Positions 18,305 to 27,048 are shown, counted from the stretch's first letter. The stretch: 64,000 bases of DNA from Martinezella multihospitum (GCF_900094585.1 NZ_FMAG01000003.1:310001-374000); one strand, 5' to 3'. Notes: generated from the sequence alone by a model not told the origin. Made by a program: numbers and translations.

Positions 18305-18500
18305 CATGACTAACGATACAAACTCTCACACTTCAAGGAGAAACGACATGAGAGGTTTTAGAGATCGCCACATGTTCGGAGATGGCTTTGACATCGTCGA
18401 GGCATATATCCTACGACATGGCCGAGGCCGTGAATCGCACGGCGAGCACAGGAGAGACTTCATGAGAGGCTTCAAGGGCGGCATGTTCGGCGGCGGGTTT
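18292..18500 (+). repeat. Tandem duplication of the PadR gene 5' end
   Basis: The leader and first codons occur twice. ATATATCTTACGACATG (18292-18308) recurs with one change at 18404-18420. A ribosome site (AGGAG) plus ATGAGAGG starts at 18348 and again at 18462. The encoded starts match: MRGFRDRHMFGDGF and MRGFKGGMFGGGF. The 114-base offset between start codons keeps the frame. Confidence 0.75.
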
Positions 18501-19046
18501 CGCACCGGCCGCAAGTTCGATGCAGCCGACCTGCAGCTCATCATCCTCGCCCTGCTCTCCGAGCAGCCGCGCCACGGCTACGAACTGATCAAGACTTTCG
18601 AGGAGCGCTCCGGCGGTTTCTATGTTCCGAGCCCGGGCGTCATCTACCCGGCGCTGACCTATCTCGAGGAGACCGGCCAGGCCGAAGTCGAGGTGAGCGG
18701 CACGAAGAAGCTTTACCGCATCACCGAAAGCGGCCAGAAACGCGTCGACGACAACCGAGATCTGGTCGAGGTAACGCTCGCCAAGCTCACCTCCATCGGC
18801 GAGAAGATGGCTCGCGTCCGCGAGGTTTTCGATGGTGGCGATGAGGATGGCCGCGACAATCCGTTCGATCGCCATGGCGCCGGCGATGTCCATCGCGCCC
18901 GCCACCTGCTGCGTTCCGCACTGCGTTCGAAGTTCCCCTGGAGCAAGGCCGAAGGCCTACGCATCGCGGCAATCCTCGAACACGCCGCCGCCGAGATCAT
19001 CCGCGGCGAAACGAAAGGCCAGGACGAACCGAAATCCGACGATTGA
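18348..19046 (+). CDS. PadR-family transcriptional regulator
   Basis: A 232-residue regulator (194 if the second start is used). The PadR winged-helix domain is clear: DLQLIILALLSEQPRHGYELIK, then GVIYPALTYLEETGQ and KKLYRITESGQ. A C-terminal helical region follows for dimer contact. Two start sites are equally good: ATG at 18348 (AGGAG, 7-base spacing) and ATG at 18462 (AGGAG, 8-base spacing), the result of an in-frame tandem duplication. The second start gives the usual short PadR N-terminus. It is divergent from bacA. The ligand is unknown; PadR proteins often sense phenolics, drugs or metals. Confidence 0.88.
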   Translation: MRGFRDRHMFGDGFDIVEAYILRHGRGRESHGEHRRDFMRGFKGGMFGGGFRTGRKFDAADLQLIILALLSEQPRHGYELIKTFEERSGGFYVPSPGVIYPALTYLEETGQAEVEVSGTKKLYRITESGQKRVDDNRDLVEVTLAKLTSIGEKMARVREVFDGGDEDGRDNPFDRHGAGDVHRARHLLRSALRSKFPWSKAEGLRIAAILEHAAAEIIRGETKGQDEPKSDD

Positions 19047-19055
19047 GCCGGCGCC

Positions 19056-19808
19056 TTAGGCGCCCGGCAATGTCAGGATGATCGGTCCGTTGCGGGTAGC
19101 GATGATCGTGTGTTCGTACTGGACCGTCGGCGCCTGCGGATCGGCATAGAGCGTCCACGCATCGTCGCCGCCCTCTGCCCATGTCGCACCGAGTGACAGG
19201 AATGGCTCGACGGTGAAGACCAGGCCGTCGTCCATGATCCGGGTCTCGGAAGGGTCCGCCCAGGTGGAAACCTCGGCGGGCTCTTCGTGCAGCGAGCGGC
19301 CGATGCCATGGCTGGCGAGATTGGCGATCAGCGTGTAGCGGTTCTTCTGCGCGAAGGCGCCGACGGCCTGCCCGATCTTCGCAAGCGGCGCGCCGCTCTT
19401 CACCTGATTGAGGCCGACCCAGAGCGCACGCTTACCGTCCCGGCACAGGCGTTCGATCTTCGGCTTGACCGGCGGCACGGTAAATGAGGCTCCGGTATCG
19501 GAGAAGAAACCATCCTTCTCGGCCGATACATCCAGATTGACCAGATCCCCTGCCTTGATGACGCGCGGGCCGGGAATGCCGTGGGCAACTTCCTCATTGA
19601 CGCTGATGCAGGTCGCGCCGGGAAACTTGTAGACCAGCTCCGGCGCCGATTGAGCGCCGGCATCCTCGAGCACCTTGCGGCCGATGGCATCAAGTTCCAG
19701 CGTGGTGATGCCCGGCTCCAGCGCGGCCGCCATGGCCTGCAGCGCATTGGCGCAGATGCGGCCGATATCTTTCAGTTTGGTCAGTTCTTCTTCGGTCGAA
19801 ACGATCAT
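19056..19808 (-). CDS. map: Methionine aminopeptidase, type I
   Basis: Removes the initiator methionine from new proteins. The 250-residue protein has the pita-bread metal ligands: Asp in NLDVSAEKDG, Asp in FSDTGASF, His in ASHGIGRSLHEEP, Glu in FTVEPFLS, and Glu in VQYEHT. Length fits a short type I enzyme with no N-terminal zinc-binding extension. GGAAG lies six bases before the ATG. It ends nine bases from the convergent padR stop. It may be a second Map, since rhizobia often encode more than one, but that cannot be told from this window. Confidence 0.93.
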   Translation of the reverse strand: MIVSTEEELTKLKDIGRICANALQAMAAALEPGITTLELDAIGRKVLEDAGAQSAPELVYKFPGATCISVNEEVAHGIPGPRVIKAGDLVNLDVSAEKDGFFSDTGASFTVPPVKPKIERLCRDGKRALWVGLNQVKSGAPLAKIGQAVGAFAQKNRYTLIANLASHGIGRSLHEEPAEVSTWADPSETRIMDDGLVFTVEPFLSLGATWAEGGDDAWTLYADPQAPTVQYEHTIIATRNGPIILTLPGA

Positions 19809-19946
19809 CTACGGCTTCCGGCACCCCCGCACTCTCGGCAACGTTCAGCGAGAGGCTCAAGGTCGCTTTCGCCCCTTCCCTCCGCGCAGTCAATGTCTTT
19901 GTGAGGTTTTCCGCCAGATAGCGCGGCTTTCGAAATCCGAAAGAGG

Positions 19947-20459
19947 TCAGGAACGCGGATCGTCCGCGAGCAATGCCCAGCGTTCATGGTCGCACCAGAC
20001 GCCGCCGATTTTCAGATATTTGGGCGAGAACCCTTCCTTGCGGAAGCCGAGCCGCTTGACCAGCGCTATGGACGGATGGTTGCCCGGCTGGATATTGGCC
20101 TCGACCCGATGCAGGCCAACCGCATCGAAAGCATGCGCGACGGCAAGACGCACCGCCTCCGTCATGAACCCCTGGCCGGCGAAACCCACCATGCCGTGAT
20201 AGCCAAGAAAGGCGCTGCGAAAGCCGCCCCAGACCATCTGGCTGATATTGACGACGCCGACGATGCCGCCCGAACCGGGGTCTCGCGCCACCAGCCCGAT
20301 GTTCGGACCCGTCACCGTCTGACCGAACCACGCGTCGAAACCGTCACGGTCGAGAAAGGGATAGGCCCATGGCACATGGTGGGCTCGGCTGGCGATATTG
20401 GCGGCGATCAACTCGTCCGCATCCGATTGCCTGACCGGTGCGATGATCACTTGCGGCAT
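19947..20459 (-). CDS. GNAT acetyltransferase, RimJ/RimL-like
   Basis: A 170-residue GCN5-type N-acetyltransferase. The RimJ/RimL form is shown by FLGYHGMVGFAGQGFMTEAV (acetyl-CoA loop) followed by GLHRVEANIQPGNHPSIALVKRLGFRKEG, the usual motif A and B region. RimJ-like enzymes acetylate protein N-termini, but many family members act on small molecules or antibiotics. It stands alone, 138 bases from map on the same strand. Confidence 0.85.
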   Translation of the reverse strand: MPQVIIAPVRQSDADELIAANIASRAHHVPWAYPFLDRDGFDAWFGQTVTGPNIGLVARDPGSGGIVGVVNISQMVWGGFRSAFLGYHGMVGFAGQGFMTEAVRLAVAHAFDAVGLHRVEANIQPGNHPSIALVKRLGFRKEGFSPKYLKIGGVWCDHERWALLADDPRS

Positions 20460-20479
20460 GCCTCGCTCCCCTCGTCAGA

Positions 20480-20503
20480 GCAATTCCAGGAAACCGGAAT
20501 TGC
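20480..20503. repeat. Short intergenic palindrome
   Basis: GCAATTCC (20480-20487) and GGAATTGC (20496-20503) are perfect inverted copies around AGGAAACC. AGCAATTCCAGGAAA-type motifs are frequent between genes in Rhizobiales. Role unknown. Confidence 0.5.
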
Positions 20504-20517
20504 GTAGAAACAGACAG

Positions 20518-20556
20518 AGATCACCTCGGCATTTCCATGAAATGCCGAGGTGATCT
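20518..20556. terminator. Perfect 18-bp stem hairpin after the doxX gene
   Basis: AGATCACCTCGGCATTTC pairs without mismatch with 20539-20556 around CAT. It lies downstream of the DoxX gene on the minus strand. No T-run is seen on either side, so it may end transcription in a Rho-linked way or be a repeat-derived hairpin. Confidence 0.6.
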
Positions 20557-20589
20557 GGAGGAGCGAGCCTTAGCAAATCGAATCCGAAA

Positions 20590-21024
20590 TCAAAAGCTTC
20601 GCTGAAAGAACGGAATCATTTTCCGAACCGCTTCATAGCGAAGATAAAGTCCGCCCCAGGCGATCACCCCGAGATAAACGCCGAACAGCAGATGCGAGAA
20701 GATCGGGCTGCCGACCCGCAAGTGCGTCGCGATCGCCCCACCGAGCAGACCCGTCAGCAGGATGGCGCCGAGAACCGACGTTCTCGGGATCGCATAGAGA
20801 ATGGCGCAGCCGAGCGTGATGACGCCAAGAAGCCGCGCAAGCGCCGGATCGGCCGAATAGCCGAGCCCCGCCATCGTCTCGGTGACGACTGGAAGCGGAA
20901 CGAGCTTGATCGCGCCGTCAAAGACAAGAAAGGCAACGACCAGTCCGCTAAGGATCATGCCGGCCACGCGCTGCGCGCGCGTAACCGACGGCAGAGGTGA
21001 ATCAGCTGCATAAGACATTGTCAT
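20590..21024 (-). CDS. DoxX family membrane protein
   Basis: A 144-residue protein with four hydrophobic helices (about 22-44, 60-80, 85-105, 110-130). DGAIKLVPLPVV and LGVITLGCAILYAIPRTSVLGAILLTG segments fit the DoxX/DoxX-like family. DoxX proteins are small inner-membrane proteins, some linked to thiol or oxidative stress, but this branch is uncharacterised. It follows the SRPBCC gene by 24 bases and shares its promoter, so it is a predicted member of the ECF42 regulon. Confidence 0.82.
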   Translation of the reverse strand: MTMSYAADSPLPSVTRAQRVAGMILSGLVVAFLVFDGAIKLVPLPVVTETMAGLGYSADPALARLLGVITLGCAILYAIPRTSVLGAILLTGLLGGAIATHLRVGSPIFSHLLFGVYLGVIAWGGLYLRYEAVRKMIPFFQRSF

Positions 21025-21048
21025 ATCCCCCGGAATTCTATCGGAAAT

Positions 21049-21519
21049 TCAGATCTTGGCCGCCAGCGCGGCGAGCTGCTCGGCGCACTGGCTCCATCCC
21101 TGATGGAAGCCCATCTTCTCATGCGCCTCGCGATCCTCGGCCGACCAATGCAGGACGGTCGCGGTATAGCGGGTCTTGCCGCCACCGAGATCGTCGAGCT
21201 GGATCGTCACCACCATGAAGGGCTTTGCCGATGGCACCCAGGCGCTGGTGAAGGCATCCGTGAAGACGATCCGCTCATTGGGAACGACTTCCAGATAGAC
21301 GCCGTTGCCAGGATAATCCTCGCCTTCGGGGCTGCGCATGGTGATCGAGCTCGAGCCGCCGGCACGCGCGTCGACGCTGGCTGCCGAAACCGTCCATGGC
21401 AGCGGCGCGAACCATTGTTTCATAAGCTCCACTTCGGTCCAGCAACGGAAGATCTTGTCTCGCGGTGCGTCGATGACGCGGGTCAGGGAAAGCGCGTGGC
21501 GTTGGCTCTGCTCAGTCAT
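21049..21519 (-). CDS. SRPBCC / AHSA1-type protein
   Basis: A 156-residue START-like lipid or ligand-binding fold of the AHSA1 branch. Marks are LTRVIDAPRDKIFRCWTEVELMKQWFAP at the start and HEKMGFHQGWSQCAEQLAAL at the end. The FHQGW-x4-QLA ending is typical of bacterial SRPBCC proteins found beside YCII/DGPF proteins and ECF sigma factors. Ligand unknown. Its own ECF42-like promoter lies at 21571-21597, separate from the sigma gene's upstream promoter. Confidence 0.87.
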   Translation of the reverse strand: MTEQSQRHALSLTRVIDAPRDKIFRCWTEVELMKQWFAPLPWTVSAASVDARAGGSSSITMRSPEGEDYPGNGVYLEVVPNERIVFTDAFTSAWVPSAKPFMVVTIQLDDLGGGKTRYTATVLHWSAEDREAHEKMGFHQGWSQCAEQLAALAAKI

Positions 21520-21570
21520 GTCTTGCTCCTCTTTGCTGCTTGACGCGGCCTGCTTGGCTCATACTCTAAT

Positions 21571-21597
21571 GACGTTCGAGACCGTCATTTCCCGACA
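21571..21597 (-). promoter_or_regulatory. ECF42-type promoter P2 (TGTCGG-N17-CGTC)
   Basis: On the minus strand TGTCGG (21597-21592) is followed after exactly 17 bases by CGTC (21574-21571). The site lies about 50 bases before the SRPBCC start. It has the same boxes and spacing as P1 upstream of the YCII-sigma pair. ECF42 factors studied in Streptomyces recognise TGTCGA at -35 and CGA/TC at -10 (from memory of that work), so the match is close. Confidence 0.7.
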
Positions 21598-21618
21598 GCG
21601 CAGACGCAGATTTTTCGA

Positions 21619-22875
21619 TTATTTTGCAGCGGCAACAGCATCCGCGCTCAGACAATCGAGCTGATGGCGGATATGGGCGGCCTCGGCGGGCGAACGGGCA
21701 AGTGCGATGGCTCTGTCGAAGGCGACGCGCGCCTCCTGCGAGCGGCCCAACTGCGCGAGCAGGCCGCCCCTCACTCCATGAAAATAGAAATAGCTGTCAA
21801 GCTGCGCTTCCAGCGTCGCAACGAGTGCCAGAGCCTCTTCAGGCCCCTTCAGCTTCGAGAGCGCGACCGAACGGTTGAGCGTGACGACGGGTGACGGCGT
21901 CAACCGCTCCAGCATCTGATAGAGAAGGTCGATCTCTTCCCAGTCCGTATCCTCAGCCCTCTTTGCCCTCGAATGCAGCGCTGCGATCGCCGCCTGAACC
22001 TGATAGGGGCCTGGCCGGCGATGGCGGATCGCTTTGTCGAGAAGGGCGAGCGCCTCGTCTATCGATGTCCGATCCCATAGCGAACGATCCTGATCTTCCA
22101 GAAGGATGATCTGCCCGTCCGCATCGAAACGAGCGTCCTTGCGCGATTGCTGCAGGAGCATCAGCGCCAGCAGCGCCATGGTTTCCGGCTCGGAGGGAAA
22201 GATCCGCAACAGCAACCGGCCAAGCCGGATCGCCTCGTCGGCGAAGGCGGCGGCCTCGCGATGCGTCCCACCGGCGGAATAGCCCTCGTTGTAGATGAGG
22301 TAGATCATGGCGCTCACGAGAGCCAGCCTTTCGCTCCGCTCGACGGCGCCCGGCGTCTCGAAGGGAACACCGGCTGCGGCCACCCGTGCCTTCGCGCGGG
22401 TGATCCGCTGCTCCATCGCGCTCTCGCTCACCAGAAAAGCGCGGGCGATCTGCTGCACCGAAAGGCCGGAAACGATGCGCAAAGCCAGCGCAATCTGCTG
22501 CGTTGCCGGCAGATCCGGATGGCAGCAGATGAACAGCAGCCGGAGAATATCGTCGCGGTATCCGGAGCCATCAAGCCGTTCGGCCAGATCACTCTCCACA
22601 TCACTCGTATCGGAGATCGCCTCTTCATCCGGCAGGCTCTGCAATTTGGCCTGCTTGCGCACCGTATCGATGCCGCTGTTGCGGCCGACGAAGATCAGCC
22701 AGGCAATGGGATCGCGCGGCGGCCCCTTGTCGGGCCAGGTCTTCAAAGCCCTGAGGCAGGCCTCCTGAAAGGCCTCCTCGGCGGTGTCGAGATTGCGGAA
22801 ATAGCGCAAAAGCGCGCCCATTACCTGGGGCCGGGCATTGGTAAGAGCGATGTCGATCCAAGCAATGTCGGTCAT
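21619..22875 (-). CDS. ECF42-group RNA polymerase sigma factor
   Basis: A 418-residue sigma-70 family factor, far longer than a standard ECF sigma. Region 2 covers about 10-80 (LLRYFRNLDTAEEAFQEACLRAL...AWLIFVGRN). Region 4 covers about 115-170 (QIALALRIVSGLSVQQIARAFLVSESAMEQRI). A long C-terminal extension holds the YLIYNEGYSA motif and TPR-like helices, the mark of group ECF42. These factors usually lack an anti-sigma factor and are encoded with DGPF/YCII proteins, as here. The start ATG overlaps the YCII stop (ATGA), giving tight coupling. The inducing signal is unknown. Confidence 0.93.
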   Translation of the reverse strand: MTDIAWIDIALTNARPQVMGALLRYFRNLDTAEEAFQEACLRALKTWPDKGPPRDPIAWLIFVGRNSGIDTVRKQAKLQSLPDEEAISDTSDVESDLAERLDGSGYRDDILRLLFICCHPDLPATQQIALALRIVSGLSVQQIARAFLVSESAMEQRITRAKARVAAAGVPFETPGAVERSERLALVSAMIYLIYNEGYSAGGTHREAAAFADEAIRLGRLLLRIFPSEPETMALLALMLLQQSRKDARFDADGQIILLEDQDRSLWDRTSIDEALALLDKAIRHRRPGPYQVQAAIAALHSRAKRAEDTDWEEIDLLYQMLERLTPSPVVTLNRSVALSKLKGPEEALALVATLEAQLDSYFYFHGVRGGLLAQLGRSQEARVAFDRAIALARSPAEAAHIRHQLDCLSADAVAAAK

Positions 22876-23246
22876 GTCGCAACAGCTCCCGGCCGGAAGA
22901 CGTAAAGCGGGCGGATTTCATAGGAGCCGACGCCAGGATTGGCCGCCGCAAGCTCCTTCGAAAAACCGATGGCTTCGTCGAGGGTCTCGAAATCGACCAC
23001 ATAGAAGCCGAGCAACTGCTCCTTCGTTTCCGCAAAGGGACCGTCAATGACGATCGGCTCGTTCTTGCCCTTGCGCAACGTCGTTGCCGCCGTCGTCGGC
23101 ATCAAGCGCGCCACGGGACCGAGCTTGCCGGCCTCCCTGAGCGGCTCCTGCACGGCAATCAGCCGTGCCATGGTTGCCTCCTCCTGTTCCTTGGACCAGG
23201 CGAATACGGTATCTTCGTCGTTGTAGCATAGGATCGCATAGAGCAT
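22872..23246 (-). CDS. YCII-related (DGPF) protein
   Basis: A 124-residue protein of the YCII/DGPF family: MLYAILCYNDED at the start and the diagnostic IDGPFAETKEQLLGFYVVD around residue 70. DGPF proteins are the usual genomic partner of ECF42 sigma factors; their biochemical role is not established. It is the first gene of the sigma operon, behind promoter P1, and overlaps the sigma start by four bases. Confidence 0.9.
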   Translation of the reverse strand: MLYAILCYNDEDTVFAWSKEQEEATMARLIAVQEPLREAGKLGPVARLMPTTAATTLRKGKNEPIVIDGPFAETKEQLLGFYVVDFETLDEAIGFSKELAAANPGVGSYEIRPLYVFRPGAVAT

Positions 23247-23269
23247 GAGGATTCCCTTCTCCCTTTAAA

Positions 23270-23296
23270 GACGAAGGAATATCATCTGCACCGACA
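23270..23296 (-). promoter_or_regulatory. ECF42-type promoter P1 (TGTCGG-N17-CGTC)
   Basis: On the minus strand TGTCGG (23296-23291) is followed after 17 bases by CGTC (23273-23270), about 25 bases before the YCII start. The same boxes and spacing occur at P2. This implies that the sigma factor drives its own operon. Confidence 0.72.
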
Positions 23297-23326
23297 GGCT
23301 ACGTCAAAAAAATATTGAAGAGGACG

Positions 23327-24241
23327 TCAGACGTTCCCCCGCCGGATCGCCAGGATACCGGCCTTCGCATCGAGCTCCGCCACCGCACCGATCAAGGCGC
23401 TTGCCGGGCTATCGCCATGCCCGAGCGGCAAGCCGCCGAGGATCGGGACATTCAGTGCCGTCAAATGCTCACGCAGGATATCGATTACCGAATAAGGGCG
23501 ATCGAATTCGAAGTCGGTAAACTGACCGACAGCAACACCTGCCAAACCATCCAGATGCCCCGCTTTGCGCAGCATCGTCATCTGCCGGTCCACCTGACCG
23601 GGATACAGACCGATGGCCTCAAGCAGCAGGATGGCACCGTGCATATCCGGCAGCGCCCAGCCTGCGGATGCCGCCACCATATCGAGGTTGCCACCGATCA
23701 GCCTGCCCTTGACCGTTCCGTTTGTCGTCAGCCGCGAGGTCGGCTCTTCCGGGCGCGCTGCAATGATGATGTCCTCGATTGCCATCAACGCCTGCCGTAG
23801 CGAGTCATGCGTATAGGGGCTAACGCTCTCTTCACCCGGCCCGATAGAAAAAGCGCCGTGAATGCCGACCTGATGGCAATGCCTCAGCAGGATCAAATGC
23901 AATGCGGTGATATCGCTGAAGCCGATGACGAATTTCGGGGCACGCCGCGCCGCGGCAAAATCCAGTTGATCCGCGATGCGATAAGCTCCCTTGCCGCCGC
24001 GCGTGGTGAAGATCGCCCGCACATCGGGATCGCGAAGCGCGGCGTTAAGGTCCGACAGCCGCTCTTCGTCCGTGCCAGCAAGATAATTCCACTTGCGGAA
24101 GACATGTTCGCCGAAATCGACTGTAAGCCCCCAGCCCTTCAGGATTTCGGCGTTCCTCAGAACCCTGTCCCTGTCGGGCGAGCTTGCGGGCGACACAAAG
24201 CGCACCTTGTCGCCCGGCCGTGGTGGCGGCGGCATCAGCAT
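23327..24241 (-). CDS. LD-carboxypeptidase, S66 family
   Basis: A 304-residue serine peptidase of the S66 family (LdcA/MccF). The start PRPGDKVRFVSPASSPDRD is typical. FTTRGGKGAYR is the oxyanion-hole region, the nucleophile Ser is in GFSDITALH, Glu is in LLLEAIGLYPGQVDRQM, and His is in LGHGDSPA. LdcA trims the terminal D-Ala from tetrapeptides during murein recycling, while MccF-type members inactivate microcin-like nucleotide peptides. The two cannot be told apart here. It is on the same strand as the ECF42 operon but upstream of promoter P1. Confidence 0.88.
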   Translation of the reverse strand: MLMPPPPRPGDKVRFVSPASSPDRDRVLRNAEILKGWGLTVDFGEHVFRKWNYLAGTDEERLSDLNAALRDPDVRAIFTTRGGKGAYRIADQLDFAAARRAPKFVIGFSDITALHLILLRHCHQVGIHGAFSIGPGEESVSPYTHDSLRQALMAIEDIIIAARPEEPTSRLTTNGTVKGRLIGGNLDMVAASAGWALPDMHGAILLLEAIGLYPGQVDRQMTMLRKAGHLDGLAGVAVGQFTDFEFDRPYSVIDILREHLTALNVPILGGLPLGHGDSPASALIGAVAELDAKAGILAIRRGNV

Positions 24242-24340
24242 TGGACTGACCTCTGCTCAATCGAGTGATTCCATGCCGCGATCTTGGCACGGAATCACGA
24301 CCAGCGTCAGCCGCAGATTGACCGTTGGCGAGCCCTTGGC

Positions 24341-25144
24341 TCAAGGGTTGATGACAGCCGCAGCCGTTATCGGTGCCGGTCGCTTGCCCTTGGCATCGGC
24401 TTCGACTGTCCGGCCGGCCTTCGCCTTGCCTGTCCATAGCGGCAGACCGACCGATTGCGAAACGCCAGGATCGGCGGTGAACACAGGATAGCCGCGCTCG
24501 ATCAGCCGCTCGAGAACCTCACGGTCCTTCCGCACATGCAGTCGCGCCAGATTTTCCGTGTTGTAGACGTGCCCACCGGAATCGGGATTGATGCCTGTGA
24601 TGATGACTTCAGTCGCGCCATTATAGAGCGCGAAGAGCACGGCGTTGATGCCGTTGGAGCATTTGTCGTCCGCACCGAGCTCGCTGCACTTCACCCCGCC
24701 GACCCGGTCGAGCAATGCCATGCGCTTGTAGCGATCGACGATCTCAAGCTTGTCGTAGCCGTAATTGAAGGCTTTCAGCCCGTCTTCCAGCCGCTGAAAC
24801 TCCTTCCGCCATAACAGGACGTAGAGCATCTTCGTGCGCTCGCCATTCAGCACGCGGCGCACCTCGACGGCGTTTGTATTCGTTCCCTCGATCTGGTTGA
24901 ACTGGACGAGCGTCACGTCGGGCGCCTCTATTCCCCAGCCCTTCGTCACCATCTGCGAACCATTGATGGTGATGACCCGGAAGCTCTCATCGAAATCCGC
25001 CGGCCTGTTCGAAACGGGTGCCGAGCCGACGACGAGAACAGGCCCATCGAACCGCTTGGCCAGCATCGGCGGCTTCGGTCTGGTCAAATGATATTTGATC
25101 TGCCGATAGTAATGTTTTTTCAGTTCGGAAAATTGAGCAGCCAT
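24341..25144 (-). CDS. Conserved hypothetical protein, possible sugar-transferase-like fold
   Basis: A 267-residue protein I cannot place in a named family. It begins with a basic, aromatic segment (ELKKHYYRQIKYHLTRPKPPM). Then comes GPVLVVGSAPVSNRP, a glycine-rich turn after a beta strand as in Rossmann-type nucleotide-sugar enzymes. FRVITINGSQM and TEVIITGINPDSGGHVYN later recall the DUF115 and GT42 sialyltransferase layout. No transmembrane helix is strong. It is monocistronic, 99 bases from the peptidase gene. A surface-glycan role is only a guess. Confidence 0.6.
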   Translation of the reverse strand: MAAQFSELKKHYYRQIKYHLTRPKPPMLAKRFDGPVLVVGSAPVSNRPADFDESFRVITINGSQMVTKGWGIEAPDVTLVQFNQIEGTNTNAVEVRRVLNGERTKMLYVLLWRKEFQRLEDGLKAFNYGYDKLEIVDRYKRMALLDRVGGVKCSELGADDKCSNGINAVLFALYNGATEVIITGINPDSGGHVYNTENLARLHVRKDREVLERLIERGYPVFTADPGVSQSVGLPLWTGKAKAGRTVEADAKGKRPAPITAAAVINP

Positions 25145-25322
25145 TATTCGCTTTATCGTCTCTTAAGAAGGCGTCCGTCCTCGAACGGCTCGCTCCGGCG
25201 AAAGGTGGCCCGGAATCCTCCCCGAGCCACGAACAATGCGAGTATCGCTGCGCGCACTTATATAAGCAAAATAAAGAAATCTTACACGATATAACCTAGG
25301 GTGAGCGGTCGGCGAAGGCCGA

Positions 25323-26825
25323 TCATCCCTGCCGTGTACTCAAGGTGCGCGAGACCGCGCTCTTCCAGCCTTTAAGCTTCGCGTTTCGGGTCTTGTCATC
25401 CATGCCGGGCTCGAAGCGCTTGTCACGCGCCCAGGCCTTCGCGAAACCCGCACGATCCGGCCAAACGCCGGCGCGGCTGCCCGCAAGCCAGGCAGCACCC
25501 AGCGCGGTCGTTTCGAGGATCGTCGGGCGGTCGACCGGTGCATCCAGCAGATCGGCGAGCCGCTGCATCGTCCAGTCGGAAGCGACCATGCCGCCATCGA
25601 CACGCAGCACCGTATCCTGCCCGCTGCCATTGCGCCAATCCCTATGCATGGCATCCAGCAGATCGCGCGATTGGTAGCAGACGGCTTCCAGCGCCGCCCG
25701 GACGATTTCCTCAGGTCCGGTATTGCGCGTAAGGCCGAAGATCGCGCCGCGTGCATCCGGATCCCAATGCGGCGCTCCTAAGCCAGTGAAAGCCGGCACG
25801 AGATAGACCTCCTGCAGCGGATCGGCCTTTGCCGCCAGCTCGCCGGAATCCGAAGCGCGCTGGATCGCCTTCAGACCATCACGCAGCCATTGCACGGCGG
25901 CGCCCGCGATGAAGATCGAGCCTTCCAGCGCATAGGTCGTCTCGCCATTCAGCCGGTAGGCAATGGTCGTCAGCAGGCGGCTTTTCGAACGCACCATATC
26001 CGCGCCGGTATTGAGAAGCGCGAAGCAGCCGGTGCCATAGGTGGATTTCATCATGCCGCGCTCGAAGCAGGCCTGGCCGATCGTTGCCGCCTGCTGATCG
26101 CCGGCAACGCCGAGGATCGGAATTTCGGCGCCGAAATGCGAGGAATCGGTCACGCCGAAATCATCGGCGCAATCCTTCACTTCGGGCAGCATCGCCGCGG
26201 GAACTCGCAGGATGTCGAGCAGCTCCTCGTCCCATTCGTTCGCGCCGATATTGTACATCAGCGTCCGCGAGGCATTGGTTGCATCGGTGACGAAGCTCTT
26301 GCCGCCAGTCAGCCGCCAGATCAGGAAGGTATCGATGGTGCCGAAGCACAGCTTGCCTTTGGCGGCAAGGGAACGCGCACCCTTCACATTGGTCAAGAGC
26401 CAGGCGAGCTTGGTGCCGGAGAAATAGGGATCGAGCAGCAGGCCGGTGCGGCGTGTGAACAGCTTTTCCAGGTTCTGACGCTTGAGCTTCTCGCAATAGC
26501 TCGCCGTGCGGCGGTCTTGCCAGACGATGGCGTTGTGGATCGGCTTGCCCGTCTCGCGATCCCAGACGACGACTGTCTCGCGCTGGTTGGTGATGCCGAG
26601 CGCGGAAATATCCTTGGCGGTAATGCCGGCAGCCTCGATCGCTTTGCGAACGGTGACGAGAACAGAGGACCAGATCTCTTCCGGATCATGCTCGACCCAG
26701 CCGGGCTTCGGATAATGCTGGGTGAATTCCTTCTGCCCGACACCGGCCACCTTCATCTTGCCGTCGAAAACGATAGCCCGCGTCGACGTCGTTCCCTGAT
26801 CGATCGCCAAGACATAACCGCTCAT
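25323..26825 (-). CDS. glpK: Glycerol kinase
   Basis: Phosphorylates glycerol to glycerol-3-phosphate. The 500-residue FGGY kinase opens [20 protein letters not shown], with the phosphate-1 loop DQGTTSTR. Substrate residues lie in [18 protein letters not shown], and the C-terminal ATP-site segment is [13 protein letters not shown]. The ATG at 26825 has GGAGG upstream; a longer in-frame start at 26873 is rejected. The rest of the glycerol regulon is not nearby. It is divergent from bdhA. Confidence 0.97.
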   Translation of the reverse strand: MSGYVLAIDQGTTSTRAIVFDGKMKVAGVGQKEFTQHYPKPGWVEHDPEEIWSSVLVTVRKAIEAAGITAKDISALGITNQRETVVVWDRETGKPIHNAIVWQDRRTASYCEKLKRQNLEKLFTRRTGLLLDPYFSGTKLAWLLTNVKGARSLAAKGKLCFGTIDTFLIWRLTGGKSFVTDATNASRTLMYNIGANEWDEELLDILRVPAAMLPEVKDCADDFGVTDSSHFGAEIPILGVAGDQQAATIGQACFERGMMKSTYGTGCFALLNTGADMVRSKSRLLTTIAYRLNGETTYALEGSIFIAGAAVQWLRDGLKAIQRASDSGELAAKADPLQEVYLVPAFTGLGAPHWDPDARGAIFGLTRNTGPEEIVRAALEAVCYQSRDLLDAMHRDWRNGSGQDTVLRVDGGMVASDWTMQRLADLLDAPVDRPTILETTALGAAWLAGSRAGVWPDRAGFAKAWARDKRFEPGMDDKTRNAKLKGWKSAVSRTLSTRQG

Positions 26826-27048
26826 GCATTCCTCCCGCCTTATTGCATCCCGAAACAACAAATACGCGAGCAAAACGAATGTGAAAAGAAAGCAAAACGA
26901 AATTTTTCGCCAAAGGATACGCTTTCCGCTTCACGGCATCGTGGCCGAGGGGCCGGTAGCAATGCGATTGCCATATCCGCAGGTTTGGGACTAGGTTTGG
27001 GCCGTTTTGCACTGCAGCAGGGAAGCTGCGCTGTCCAAGGAGAAGATC

